A stretch of 34,463 nt of DNA from Patescibacteria group bacterium. GTDB taxonomy: Bacteria > Patescibacteriota > Patescibacteriia > 2-12-FULL-57-11. Of this stretch, positions 8,339-17,450 are shown piece after piece. How positions within the stretch are numbered: the stretch's first letter is position 1; each line of letters opens with the position of its first letter. A program made the position numbers and the translations under genes. The stretch is taken from contig SCSU01000063.1 in the NCBI GenBank assembly GCA_004299275.1, forward strand, positions 1 to 34,463, written 5' to 3'. The notes below the pieces were generated by a model. The model searched no databases. It was given only the letters and a program-made list of their open reading frames with translations, and was not told the DNA's origin.

Positions 8339-9832
8339 TTATGTCAGCGCCATGGTCCCTTCGATTTTCCTCATGCCGGTGGCCGGAATCGTAAGATAAA
8401 AAGTCGAACCCTTGTTTTCCTCGGAATGGAACCAAATTTGTCCCTGCAGTTTTTCCAAAACTGAATAGACGATATAGAGGCCTAAACCCGTGCCCTCCGT
8501 GTATTTTAACCTGACGTTATCGCCGCGGAAAAACTTGCTAAATATTTTTTCTTGCTGTTCCTGCGGTATGCCCCAGCCGGTATCGGCGATGGAAACGCAT
8601 AAACTGTTCTCCTCAAGCCCCCGGCCGCCGAACTTTTCTCCCGACTTTTTAATAACAGCCGAAAGCGTAATAATCCCCCCTTCCGACGTGTATTTTGCCG
8701 CGTTTGACAGCAAATTTTGCAGGATAATTCTGAACAGGTTTGGATCGATATTCATCGGTGGGATGTTTTTATCCAGGTTTGTTTCCACTTTTAATTTCTT
8801 TTTTACAATCTCCGCTTTTTGTTCAGCCAGCGCGCTTTGTATAAGTTCAGAGACATCGGCCATTTTTGGTTCAACCACCATGGTGCCGGTCTCGAGCCGC
8901 GCGACGTTAAGAAGCGCGTCCACCAATTCCACCATGTGCCGATTGGCCTTAAATATTTCATTAAGGTATTTAACCTGTTCGCGGCTAACCTTGCCGACAT
9001 CGCCGTCAATAAGCATTTCCGTGTACCAATTAATGGTGGAGAGCGGTGTCCGGAGCTGGTGGGAAGCCAGCGAAACAAATTCGGTTTTTGCCCGGTCCAG
9101 CTTGCTTTCCTCCGTAATATCGCGAAAGACGATTATCGCCCCAATGACCTCTTTGCCAAAATAAACCGGCGCCGCGACCAGAGTCACGGGCAGCTTGCTC
9201 CCTTTTTTATTCACAAAGTAATAAGGATGCCCGATGGTGGTAGAGACAGTCGTTTTTTGGGACAACACTCTGCTGACCGGCAATTCTTCGTCGGCAAGTT
9301 CTTTTTCGTTTTCGTCCGCAAGCGCGAAGGATTCAGAAAAAACGCTGCCGATTGTCTCATACGGATTTAAATCCAGCATTTCCCTGGCCGCCTTATTGAT
9401 TAAAAGTATTTCTGAGTCATGGCCAACAACAACCACGCCCTCCCCGATACTCTCAAGCAACGTCTTATTTTTTGAATTTTCTTCTTCAATCACTTTTTTC
9501 GCCAAATCCAAGTCTTCGGCGAGATTTAACAGAGCTTTCCGCAAGTTATACGCGTCTACAATCTTTTTGGATAATTCTACTGTCCTTTCTTCTACTTTTC
9601 GCTCCAGTTGAACACGCAGTTTTTCGTTTTCAAAAAGGCAAAAATAAAAAATGAAAAAGGCATTAGATACGCTGTAGAACGAAAACCATAAGATGAAAAC
9701 TTGGCCGCTGATATGGAAATACCCTCCGAGCGACAATAAAAAATAACCCGCGGCGGCTATGCCGAACAAAACGTTTAAAATGCCCAGCGCGCGTGTCAAC
9801 CTTTTGAAAGTTATTTTAAATTTTTCCGTCAT
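8339..9832 (-). CDS. Membrane PAS-domain sensor histidine kinase
   Basis: Two TM segments, PAS region, H-box SLASHQLRTPLSTINWYTEML, N/G boxes (NLLSNAAKYTSEGG, DTGWGIP, GTGLGLYIV); start M7 (9832) preferred because the longer ORF overlaps its neighbour more. Confidence 0.95.
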   Translation of the reverse strand: MTEKFKITFKRLTRALGILNVLFGIAAAGYFLLSLGGYFHISGQVFILWFSFYSVSNAFFIFYFCLFENEKLRVQLERKVEERTVELSKKIVDAYNLRKALLNLAEDLDLAKKVIEEENSKNKTLLESIGEGVVVVGHDSEILLINKAAREMLDLNPYETIGSVFSESFALADENEKELADEELPVSRVLSQKTTVSTTIGHPYYFVNKKGSKLPVTLVAAPVYFGKEVIGAIIVFRDITEESKLDRAKTEFVSLASHQLRTPLSTINWYTEMLIDGDVGKVSREQVKYLNEIFKANRHMVELVDALLNVARLETGTMVVEPKMADVSELIQSALAEQKAEIVKKKLKVETNLDKNIPPMNIDPNLFRIILQNLLSNAAKYTSEGGIITLSAVIKKSGEKFGGRGLEENSLCVSIADTGWGIPQEQQEKIFSKFFRGDNVRLKYTEGTGLGLYIVYSVLEKLQGQIWFHSEENKGSTFYLTIPATGMRKIEGTMALT

Positions 9833-10766
9833 TGTGATTTTTTGACTCAAGTTCCGATTTAAGCCGTTGGTTTTCTCCCTTCAACCTGACCATTTCTATC
9901 TCCCGTCCGACCAAAAAAATATTGAGTTTTTCCAGTTCCTCAATTTTCGTTAAGAGCGCCGCTATTGTCTGCTCTCCATGCGGCACGATTTTTGACGGTA
10001 TTTTTGCCCTTCCCGGCGCGGCCGCCATTTGTTGCTTTAGTGCCGCAATTTCTGTTTTTAATTTGACCATTTCTAATTCCCTGCCAACCATCATGTTGTT
10101 CAAACGCTCGATTTCCGCAAGACGAACTTTTAAATCCCACTCCAATTTCTTTCGCTCCGTAATGTCAATAGCCACGCCCGATATATTTTCTTTTTTTCCA
10201 TCAATAACCGCCCCAGTGAGTACCGTTTTATCTCGTTTTTTTGCCGTTATTATGTCCAACTCTAGCGTAACTTCCCCCTTTTCTCTGAGATTTTTCAAAA
10301 AAAACTCCCTGTCTTTGGGTCTTTTATATAAATCAATGACATTTGCCGCCCGCATTTGTTCTAACGTGTCAAAATCCAAAATTTTTAAAAGCGCTCTGTT
10401 GGCAAAAATAAATTTGCCCTTAACCGAAGTCTGAAACAGACCGACAAATGGGACTTCCAGGAGGGAACGCAATTTTTCCTCCGATGCCTTAATCTCCGCT
10501 GTTTCTTTACCAATCTTTTCTTTAAGCTCCGTTGTCAATTTTTCGTAATCGGCTATTTTTTCGCGAATTACTTCTAACATCACCTTGATGCCGCTATAGA
10601 GCCCCGAAAACTCATCTTCTCGTCTCAAAACTTCAACATCTGGCGTAAGATCTCCGACAGAAACCGCCGCAAAAATAGGCAGAAGCTTCTCCAGCTTCTC
10701 CTTTACGAACGAACGGTATCGTTCAAGTTCCGGATTTGTTTTTACTTCCCCTGGTCCCTGAGCCAT
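9816..10766 (-). CDS. PAS domain-containing signalling protein with C-terminal coiled coil
   Basis: PAS region ending GVAIDITERKKLE; duplicated VGRExEMVxLKxE coiled-coil motif. Confidence 0.85.
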   Translation of the reverse strand: MAQGPGEVKTNPELERYRSFVKEKLEKLLPIFAAVSVGDLTPDVEVLRREDEFSGLYSGIKVMLEVIREKIADYEKLTTELKEKIGKETAEIKASEEKLRSLLEVPFVGLFQTSVKGKFIFANRALLKILDFDTLEQMRAANVIDLYKRPKDREFFLKNLREKGEVTLELDIITAKKRDKTVLTGAVIDGKKENISGVAIDITERKKLEWDLKVRLAEIERLNNMMVGRELEMVKLKTEIAALKQQMAAAPGRAKIPSKIVPHGEQTIAALLTKIEELEKLNIFLVGREIEMVRLKGENQRLKSELESKNHNDGKI

Positions 10767-11112
10767 AGTTCTGCTTCTTTTCTAGTATTGAAATATTTTG
10801 CTTTATCATTCATTCCGGAAGCAAATAAAATGAAGTTAGAAATATTTTTCATAAACATGTTTGCCCCAGACAAGGCGACCAGGTCGTAATCGGCGTTCCG
10901 TAGGGCGTGAACTGATGCTTTTCTGGAGCCGGCGGTGGATTCCCAAGTCGGGAAAGGTCAGTCAAAATTTTTACCGGTTTCCCGTTTTTTCTAAGCTGTT
11001 TCGATAATTCCAAAATCGCCCGCACGCTCGCTTGAACCGAATCGTAGGTCTGGTCTCCGATATATTTTTGCTCAATAAAACCGTCCCTGTTCAAAAAGAC
11101 TGAGTTGGCCAT
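10742..11112 (-). pseudogene. STAS/SpoIIAA-like small signalling protein interrupted by a -1 type frameshift
   Basis: Frame 1 encodes MANSVFLNRDGFIEQ...KILTDLSRLG; another frame continues ESTAGSRKASVHALRNADYDLVALSGANMFMKNISNFILFASGMNDKAKYFNTRKEAELWLRDQGK* to 10742; the junction is near 10940-10946. Confidence 0.75.
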
Positions 11113-11121
11113 GGCCGTTCA

Positions 11122-11628
11122 TCAACTGCAGACGGACTTCAATTTTTCGACGGTACAGGCGCCATTTTTAAAAAGTGCCAGTAATTTTGACAAGAAAGCG
11201 AGTTCTTCCAGAGTCTCGTTTTCATTATTTTCCTCTAACTTGAATTCAATTCCCATAAAATATTTCACATTACCTTCATTGTCGGTAATTGGCAGGATGT
11301 AGAGTTCCAGATAATAAAATTCTCCATCCTTCCGTTTATTCTTGACGATGCCGAAAAAACTCTTTTTATCTTCTTTAATGCGTTGCCACATGGCCTCATA
11401 AAACGGGTCCTCCATGTGGCCGCCCCATAAGTCCGCCGGATTTTTCATCAGTATCTCATCGCGTTCGAAACCCGTGCCTGCCGCCACCTTGCGGGAAGCG
11501 TATAAAACGTTGGCGTTCGCGTCAGTAATTATAATATGCCGCGGGATGCGGTCCAAAAAATTAAAAATACTTTTTAACTCATCAACGGCTTTTTGAAATT
11601 CCACCATATTTGTGGGAACGCGGTACAT
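11122..11628 (-). CDS. PAS domain protein
   Basis: HIIITDANANVLYASRKVAAGTGFERDEILMKNPADLWGG...FFGIVKNKRKDGEFYYLELYILPITDNEGNV. Confidence 0.85.
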   Translation of the reverse strand: MYRVPTNMVEFQKAVDELKSIFNFLDRIPRHIIITDANANVLYASRKVAAGTGFERDEILMKNPADLWGGHMEDPFYEAMWQRIKEDKKSFFGIVKNKRKDGEFYYLELYILPITDNEGNVKYFMGIEFKLEENNENETLEELAFLSKLLALFKNGACTVEKLKSVCS

Positions 11629-11683
11629 AACATTAGTCAGAAAATATCGCTTTGATGATTAATGCCACCGGAAGGGCGTTGAT

Positions 11684-12091
11684 TTAATCCGCCTGCTTTT
11701 TCCTTAAATATAAACTGGCGGAATTGATGCAAAACCGTTTGCCACCGGGCTTGGGTCCGTCGTCAAAGACGTGGCCGAGATGACTGCCGCAACGGGCGCA
11801 CTTCACCTCAACTCTATCCATCCCATCGCTCCGGTCAATTTTCGACTCTATTTTTTTATTATCCAACGGCGCCGAAAAACTCGGCCAGCCGGTTCCGGAG
11901 TCGTATTTGGTCTCTGAATTGAACAATTCATTGCCGCAGGCGGCGCAGAGATAAACACCCTTGTCCTTCGTTTTCCAGTATTTGCCGGTAAAGGCCGGCT
12001 CGGTCCCGCATTGGCGAAGAACGCGGTATTGTTCGGGCGTCAATTCTTTTTGCCATTCCTTTGCGGTCTTTAAAATTTTCTTCTGGGCCAT
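11684..12091 (-). CDS. msrB: Peptide-methionine (R)-S-oxide reductase
   Basis: [27 protein letters not shown]...[30 protein letters not shown]. Confidence 0.97.
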   Translation of the reverse strand: MAQKKILKTAKEWQKELTPEQYRVLRQCGTEPAFTGKYWKTKDKGVYLCAACGNELFNSETKYDSGTGWPSFSAPLDNKKIESKIDRSDGMDRVEVKCARCGSHLGHVFDDGPKPGGKRFCINSASLYLRKKQAD

Positions 12092-12237
12092 AATACGCTT
12101 TGGTTCCGCGGCAAAATCAAACTATGGCCCATAATTCGCCCTTGGCTTTTAGTATACCTTTACGCAGGTACAAGGTCTCCCCTCCTGTGGATAACTCCAT
12201 AACGTTAAATAAAATTTGTGAAATAATAGCATAAAAT

Positions 12238-12801
12238 ATGGCAAAAAAGGCGATTGAAAAAATAGAACGAGCAGTCTTTGGCGGCGGGTGCTTTTGGTGC
12301 ACCGAGGCCGTTTTTAAGATGCTCAAGGGGGTTATTTCGGTCACTCCGGGTTATGCCGGCGGCAGCAAACCAAATCCAAGTTATGAGGAAATTTGCGGCG
12401 GCGAGACCGGCCATGCCGAGGTCATCCGCGTTGAGTATGCGCCATCAAAAATATCTTATGATGATTTACTGACGGTCTTCTTTGCCACCCACGACTCCAC
12501 GACTGTCAATCGCCAGGGCGGAGACGTCGGCCCGCAATACCGCTCAATAATCCTTTATGCCAATGAGGCGCAAAAGGCAGAAGCCGAGCGATTTATCCGC
12601 AATCTCAACTCCTCGTCCCCCCAAGGTCAGCTGATAGTTACAGAAGTAAAACCTCTGGACCGCTTTTGGCCGGCGGAGGATTATCACCGCGACTACTACG
12701 CCCAAAATCCCGACCAACCGTATTGCCGGACAGTCATCAGCCCCAAACTAAAAAAAGTCAAAGAAAAATTCGCCAAACTGCTTAAATCACAGGGAGAATA
12801 A
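12238..12801 (+). CDS. msrA: Peptide-methionine (S)-S-oxide reductase
   Basis: AVFGGGCFWCTEAVFKMLKGVISVTPGYAGG...YHRDYYAQNPDQPYC. Confidence 0.97.
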   Translation: MAKKAIEKIERAVFGGGCFWCTEAVFKMLKGVISVTPGYAGGSKPNPSYEEICGGETGHAEVIRVEYAPSKISYDDLLTVFFATHDSTTVNRQGGDVGPQYRSIILYANEAQKAEAERFIRNLNSSSPQGQLIVTEVKPLDRFWPAEDYHRDYYAQNPDQPYCRTVISPKLKKVKEKFAKLLKSQGE

Positions 12802-12914
12802 ACAGCCAAATTAAACTGATTGTGTAGAAAGCGGTTTGCATTTCTAAACTGCCATTCGAATTATAGATTGACTCAATACGCGACTGGCGGTATCATTTTT
12901 AAACTTTTTCATAT

Positions 12915-12989
12915 TCCGGGGTAGCGCAGCGGTAGCGCAGAGGACTGTTAATCCTTTGGTCGTGGGTTCGAATCCCACCCCCGGAGCCA
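12915..12989 (+). tRNA. tRNA-Asn (anticodon GTT), CCA encoded
   Basis: Acceptor tccgggg/ccccgga, anticodon loop ctGTTaa, T-arm gtgggttcgaatcccac, trailing gCCA. Confidence 0.92.
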
Positions 12990-13028
12990 AAGTAAAACGA
13001 CTACCATTCGGTAGTCGTTTTACTTTTT
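12989..13028 (+). terminator. Terminator after tRNA-Asn
   Basis: aaagtaaaacgactaccattcggtagtcgttttacttttt, long perfect stem. Confidence 0.88.
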
Positions 13029-13040
13029 GACTGTGAGGTG

Positions 13041-13190
13041 TGGTTCGAACCTGCCTGCCGGCAGGCAGGCGGGCACGAGCGAGACAAGCCACAGGGCGGC
13101 GCAGGCGAGCGACGACCAAGCCAACGTCTTGGCTTGGTCGGTGCCCAGGACAAGGAGCGAAGCGACGAGGAAATCCCACCCCCGGAGCCA
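13041..13190 (+). repeat. Split duplicate of the tRNA-Asn 3' end with a palindromic insertion in the T-arm
   Basis: tggttcgaa (13041-13049) is separated by ~120 bp of palindromic sequence from aatcccacccccggagcca (13172-13190), an exact 19-bp copy of 12971-12989. Confidence 0.7.
13050..13069. repeat. Perfect 20-bp palindrome cctgcctgccggcaggcagg
   Basis: Self-complementary. Confidence 0.9.
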
Positions 13191-13192
13191 GA

Positions 13193-13226
13193 GAAAACCG
13201 ACCACCTTAGGCGGTCGGTTTTCTTT
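13193..13226 (+). terminator. Second terminator following the duplicated tRNA 3' end
   Basis: gaaaaccgacc / ggtcggttttc stem followed by ttt. Confidence 0.8.
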
Positions 13227-13251
13227 AAATAGTTATGTTCTACATTATTTT

Positions 13252-14076
13252 TTACTGCGTCGTGGTGGCGCCGGTGGAGGTATTGGTGTTTGCCGGCGGG
13301 ACAGGCGCGTGCTTTTTGGCCACTTCCATTGCTGCGCGATAAACCTTCCAAGCCGCCTCTTGCGCGGCGCGGAAGTTCTTCATCGCCGTTTCAATGGCCT
13401 CGCGCTCTATTTTTCTGGCGGCCTCATTTTCATCGCGATAAACCTTCCAAGCCGCTTCGGTTGCGTCACGGGAGGCCTTTTGCGCGGTTTCTACTGCCTC
13501 GCCAAATGCCTTATTAGCCGCCTTGCGCCCCTCTGGCGTCCCATCGCAACGCGTCTTCCAATCCGCCAGCGCGGCGTCAATCGCGGTTTTTCGTGCCGCA
13601 ATCGCGGTATCAACCGCCGCCTTACGCTTGGCCAGGGCGGCGTCATGCGTCGCGCGGTAGCTCTTAATCGCCGCCTCAACGGCCTCGCGGCGCGTCTTCA
13701 TGGCGACGTCAATCGCGGTCCGATAAGCAGCCGCCGCGGCCTTGACTGCCTCGTTCTTATAACCGCGCGAGTCCCGCTCCACGCGGCGATTCTCCTTCCA
13801 TTTATCCTGTTCAAATCGCCGATTTTCAAGCCATTTATCGCCCTCGGCTTGACGGTTTGCTTTCCATTTACCCTGTTCGTCACGGCGGTGCTCGAGCCAC
13901 TCCTCGGAATTAAGCCGCTTTTCGGCCAGCTTCTTCTCCCACTTAACCGTCCGCTCGTCGCACTTAGACGCCGGCTGAGTTGAAGTCGCAGCCGCATCCT
14001 CGGCGAGCGCGGCGTATGGCGCGAGCAGCGTCACCGCCAGCCCGACAACGGCTATTTTTTGGGTGCATTTGCCCAT
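13252..14076 (-). CDS. Secreted Ala/Arg-rich repetitive helical (coiled-coil) protein
   Basis: Signal peptide MGKCTQKIAVVGLAVTLLAPYAALAEDAA; repeated AxxAAxKxYRxAxxxA units; start placed at 14076 because the longer ORF start lies in palindrome family B. Confidence 0.75.
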   Translation of the reverse strand: MGKCTQKIAVVGLAVTLLAPYAALAEDAAATSTQPASKCDERTVKWEKKLAEKRLNSEEWLEHRRDEQGKWKANRQAEGDKWLENRRFEQDKWKENRRVERDSRGYKNEAVKAAAAAYRTAIDVAMKTRREAVEAAIKSYRATHDAALAKRKAAVDTAIAARKTAIDAALADWKTRCDGTPEGRKAANKAFGEAVETAQKASRDATEAAWKVYRDENEAARKIEREAIETAMKNFRAAQEAAWKVYRAAMEVAKKHAPVPPANTNTSTGATTTQ

Positions 14077-14155
14077 AAAAATAAAAGTTAGATTTATTAG
14101 ATCCGATAAAATATACGATGCCTCCGCAGAAAAGTTACAACCGCATCGAATATCG

Positions 14156-14189
14156 GGATGTTGAACATCCCGATGGATGTTCAACATCC
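14156..14189. repeat. Palindrome family B copy: ggatgttgaacatcc-cgat-ggatgttcaacatcc
   Basis: 15-bp perfect inverted repeat, same sequence as 1463-1495. Confidence 0.88.
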
Positions 14190-14202
14190 AAACGTCAATG
14201 AG

Positions 14203-15396
14203 CTAATAATCCCGGAGCCGCTCAATACCGCCGTGGGAGCGGATTTTCTCCAACGCCTTGGCCTCGATTTGGCGAATGCGCTCGCGGGTGACGTCAAACT
14301 CTTTGCCTACTTCCTCGAGCGTATGGGTAACCCCGTCCGAGAGCCCAAAACGCATCTCCAAAATTTTTTGCTCGCGGGCGTTTAGGTCCTTAATGATGTC
14401 TTTGACGTAATCCCGAAGCAGCTGGAGCGCCGCGCTCCGATCCGGCGTGACATTTTTGACATCCTCGATGAAATCCTCAAGCGTGGAGTCCTCGTCGTCG
14501 TCGCCGACCGAGGTCTCGAGCGACACCGTATCCTGCGAAATTTTGATGATGTGATGAATTTTTTCTAATTCCTCGCCCATTTCCGCGGCGATTTCCTCCG
14601 GGAGCGGCTCGCGGCCGAGGTCCTGGATGAGCCGCCGCTCCACCTGCTGGAAGCGATTAATCGTTTCCACCATGTGCACGGGGATGCGGATGGTGCGGCT
14701 CTGGTCGGCCAAAGCGCGAGTAATCGCCTGGCGAATCCACCAGGTGGCGTAAGTGGAAAACTTGTAGCCGCGGCGATATTCAAATTTTTTGACGGCGCGG
14801 AAAAGGCCGATGTTTCCCTCCTGAATCAAATCCAATAACGAGAGCGACTTGCCCACGAATTTTTTGGCGATGGAAACGACCAAACGCAGGTTGGCCTCGA
14901 TGAGCCGCTGTTCGGCCTCCTTGTCGCCGCGGTCCTTGCGTTTGGAGAGCGCGACTTCCTCCTCGCCGGTCAAGAGTGATATCTTGCCGATCTCCCGAAG
15001 ATACATTTGGATTGAATCTTGGGAAAGCTCGCCCCAGTCAATCTGCTTTTTGCCTTCGTCTTCTTTTGCCCTGACCGCTCCAATCTGTTTGCCGCGTTCC
15101 TCGCGGCGGCCCAGCAATCCCTCGCGGGTTTCCAGATACTGGACGCCCATCGCCTCCAGCCGGTCCATGGTTTTTTCAAAAAACGGCAAATGCTCCTCGA
15201 GGTCGGGGAAAGTATGGAGAATCTCCGCGTCGGTCACAAACCCGCGTTGTTTAGCTTTAGTGACAAGCGACATCAGAGCCGCTTCGGTCGGCGGCGGGGC
15301 TTTGACCCTAGCCGATGCGAGCCGCGCGCCTTTTTTGCCCTTGGGCTCTCGCTTGGGTTTTGGTCTTGACTTGGATTTCTTAATCCGGGCGGACAT
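14203..15396 (-). CDS. rpoD: RNA polymerase primary sigma factor (sigma-70)
   Basis: [60 protein letters not shown] and C-terminal [27 protein letters not shown]. Confidence 0.97.
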   Translation of the reverse strand: MSARIKKSKSRPKPKREPKGKKGARLASARVKAPPPTEAALMSLVTKAKQRGFVTDAEILHTFPDLEEHLPFFEKTMDRLEAMGVQYLETREGLLGRREERGKQIGAVRAKEDEGKKQIDWGELSQDSIQMYLREIGKISLLTGEEEVALSKRKDRGDKEAEQRLIEANLRLVVSIAKKFVGKSLSLLDLIQEGNIGLFRAVKKFEYRRGYKFSTYATWWIRQAITRALADQSRTIRIPVHMVETINRFQQVERRLIQDLGREPLPEEIAAEMGEELEKIHHIIKISQDTVSLETSVGDDDEDSTLEDFIEDVKNVTPDRSAALQLLRDYVKDIIKDLNAREQKILEMRFGLSDGVTHTLEEVGKEFDVTRERIRQIEAKALEKIRSHGGIERLRDY

Positions 15397-15548
15397 AATG
15401 TCTAAATGTAGCCCATCGACTTCGCTCAGGGACTTGTTAATTTAGTTCCCGAGCGGAGGCCATCCGTCGTAACGTTGGAGGGCCGAAGTCGAGGGACTAC
15501 TTTATTTCTGATTCAAGCCTTCGCTGGGATGACAAAAAATTTTAAGCT

Positions 15549-17354
15549 TCAAATCGAACTCATCAGCTCGCGCGCGGACGCCTCGAGCTCGGCCACTTTG
15601 CTCTGGTCGCCAATCTGTTCCGCCGCGCGCATGCGGCGGCGCAAATCCTCAAGCCGCGCGGAACGGTTAAGTCCGCGCAGGGCGTCTTGGAGCGTGCGGA
15701 GTTCTTCTTCCGCCGCCGTAGCCGAAAGCGAGGCGTAATCACGCTCGCCTTTTAAAATCATCCGGCTCAGCAAATTGTGTTCTATATTCCCGGAAAGGTC
15801 CGGGGCGGCGGCTCCGCCAGCCGGCGGGGCCGAAAAATGTCCGGTTTGAGTATAGCTTGCCACGCCGGCCTTGTATAGTTCGCGGAGGTCGTCGCCGGTG
15901 AGTATTTCCGGCGGCGTGGCGGCGGTGGCCGCGGCGACTAATTCGGGACGGACAAAAAGCAGAGCCAAAAACGATTCGGAAAGCAGGCGGGGTCGCGAGG
16001 GCGCGGGGTGCAGCTCGTCTTTCGCGCCCGAAATTCCGGATTTCTTGGCACCGCCGGGCCCTGTCCCCGCTTTGCTCAAGCGTCCCATTTGCTCCTGAAG
16101 AATCGCCTCTGGGACAGCAAGGAGCGCCGAAAATTTTTGCAGCCAATGGGTCTGTTCGATGGCGTCGGGAATTTTCCTCGCCTCGCTGAGCAAGGCGTTG
16201 CCGATTTTCTTTTTTATGGCCGGGTCAGTCAGGTCGCGTCCGGCGGTTTCGGCGGCAATCAAATAATCCATATAGTGCGCCGCCGACGCGACGGCCTCGC
16301 GCCAAACACGCTCGTCTTTTTTGATGCACTCGTCGGGGTCTTTGCCCGCGCCGGCGGGAATCGTGATTACCCGCATGGTAAAACCTTGGGCAATGGCCAG
16401 TTCAATCCCGCGGCGCGCGGCGTTTTGCCCAGCCGAATCGGAATCAAAGGCGATAGCTAAATTTCTGGTATAGCGCGCGAGAATCCGCAGCTGCTCTCCG
16501 GTAAGCGCGGTGCCCGAAGCGGCGACGACATTCTTCATCTCAATTTGATGGCAGGCAATTACGTCCAAATTCCCTTCGACGACAATCGCCTGGTCTTTTT
16601 CCCGCATTGCCTGGCGCGCCAGGTCAAGCCCGTAGAGCGCGGCTGATTTGTTGTAGACCAAAGTCTGCGGCGTGTTGATGTACTTGGCCTCCTTGGTCTC
16701 AGGCGCAAGGACGCGGCCGGAAAAACCGACGGTCCGGCCGCTGGCGTCGCGAATCGGAAACATCAGACGATTGCGGAAGCGGTCATACCAGCCGCTCCCC
16801 CGCTCGCGGCGGAGGACCATCCCGGATTTTTCCAAATCATTCGCTTTGACCCCGCGTTTTTTTAGCGCGAGCTGCAGCGCGTCCCAGGAGTCCGGCGCCC
16901 AGCCGAGATTAAAGGCGGCGGTCATCGCCGGCGAAACGCCGCGGCTTCGCAAGTATTCGCGGCTGGCGGCGGCCTGCGGCGCGTCAGCGAGCGCCGCGGC
17001 GTAAAAACGCGCGGCGAGCGCTAGCGCCTCAAGGACCTGCTCGCGCTCGCTCCTCTCCTCGGGCTTCCACTCCGGGAGCTTGACCCCGGCTTTGTCCGCC
17101 AAAATTTTCAATACCTCGCGGAACTCCATGCCCTCCATCTTCATCACGAAAGTAAAAAGGTCGCCGCCCTCGCCGCAGCCGAAGCAATACCACATCTGCT
17201 TGTCGCGGGAGACATAAAACGACGGCGTCTTTTCCTGGTGGAAAGGACACCGCGCTTTAAGACTGCCGGTTCCGGCCTTGGCGAGCGGCAGATAGCCGCC
17301 GATTACCTCGGCCAAATCCAGGCGTTGTTTGATTTCTTCAACTTCGTTGGCCAT
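15549..17354 (-). CDS. dnaG: DNA primase
   Basis: Zinc-finger CPFHQEKTPSFYVSRDKQMWYCFGCGEGGD; FSGRVLAPETKEAKYINTPQT; VVEGNLDVIACHQ; AFDSDSAGQNAARRG. Confidence 0.97.
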   Translation of the reverse strand: MANEVEEIKQRLDLAEVIGGYLPLAKAGTGSLKARCPFHQEKTPSFYVSRDKQMWYCFGCGEGGDLFTFVMKMEGMEFREVLKILADKAGVKLPEWKPEERSEREQVLEALALAARFYAAALADAPQAAASREYLRSRGVSPAMTAAFNLGWAPDSWDALQLALKKRGVKANDLEKSGMVLRRERGSGWYDRFRNRLMFPIRDASGRTVGFSGRVLAPETKEAKYINTPQTLVYNKSAALYGLDLARQAMREKDQAIVVEGNLDVIACHQIEMKNVVAASGTALTGEQLRILARYTRNLAIAFDSDSAGQNAARRGIELAIAQGFTMRVITIPAGAGKDPDECIKKDERVWREAVASAAHYMDYLIAAETAGRDLTDPAIKKKIGNALLSEARKIPDAIEQTHWLQKFSALLAVPEAILQEQMGRLSKAGTGPGGAKKSGISGAKDELHPAPSRPRLLSESFLALLFVRPELVAAATAATPPEILTGDDLRELYKAGVASYTQTGHFSAPPAGGAAAPDLSGNIEHNLLSRMILKGERDYASLSATAAEEELRTLQDALRGLNRSARLEDLRRRMRAAEQIGDQSKVAELEASARELMSSI

Positions 17355-17450
17355 AAATTATAGTAGCCCTTCGACTACGCTCAGGGACTTTGATTCTAGT
17401 TGCCGAGCGGAGTTCAGGTCCCCTGCCCGCTACTTTCTACGTTCTACATA

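Noticed and set aside
8490-9164. 224-aa + strand ORF inside the histidine kinase gene
   Set aside because: Antisense to a clearly recognised kinase; no domain signature and Ser-rich as expected for antisense.
12971-13190. Duplicated tRNA-Asn 3' end as attL/attR of an integrated element
   Set aside because: Only ~200 bp separates the copies and there is no integrase or cargo, so a decayed tandem tRNA is more likely.
12844-13205. ORFs on the minus strand across tRNA-Asn (e.g. ...PGVGFEPTTKGLTVLCATAALPRN)
   Set aside because: These are translations of a tRNA gene and palindromic repeats (LPAGRQ-type peptides), a known annotation artefact, not real proteins.
13027-13983. 318-aa + strand ORF
   Set aside because: Antisense to the secreted coiled-coil gene; its length is explained by biased Ala-rich codons on the opposite strand.
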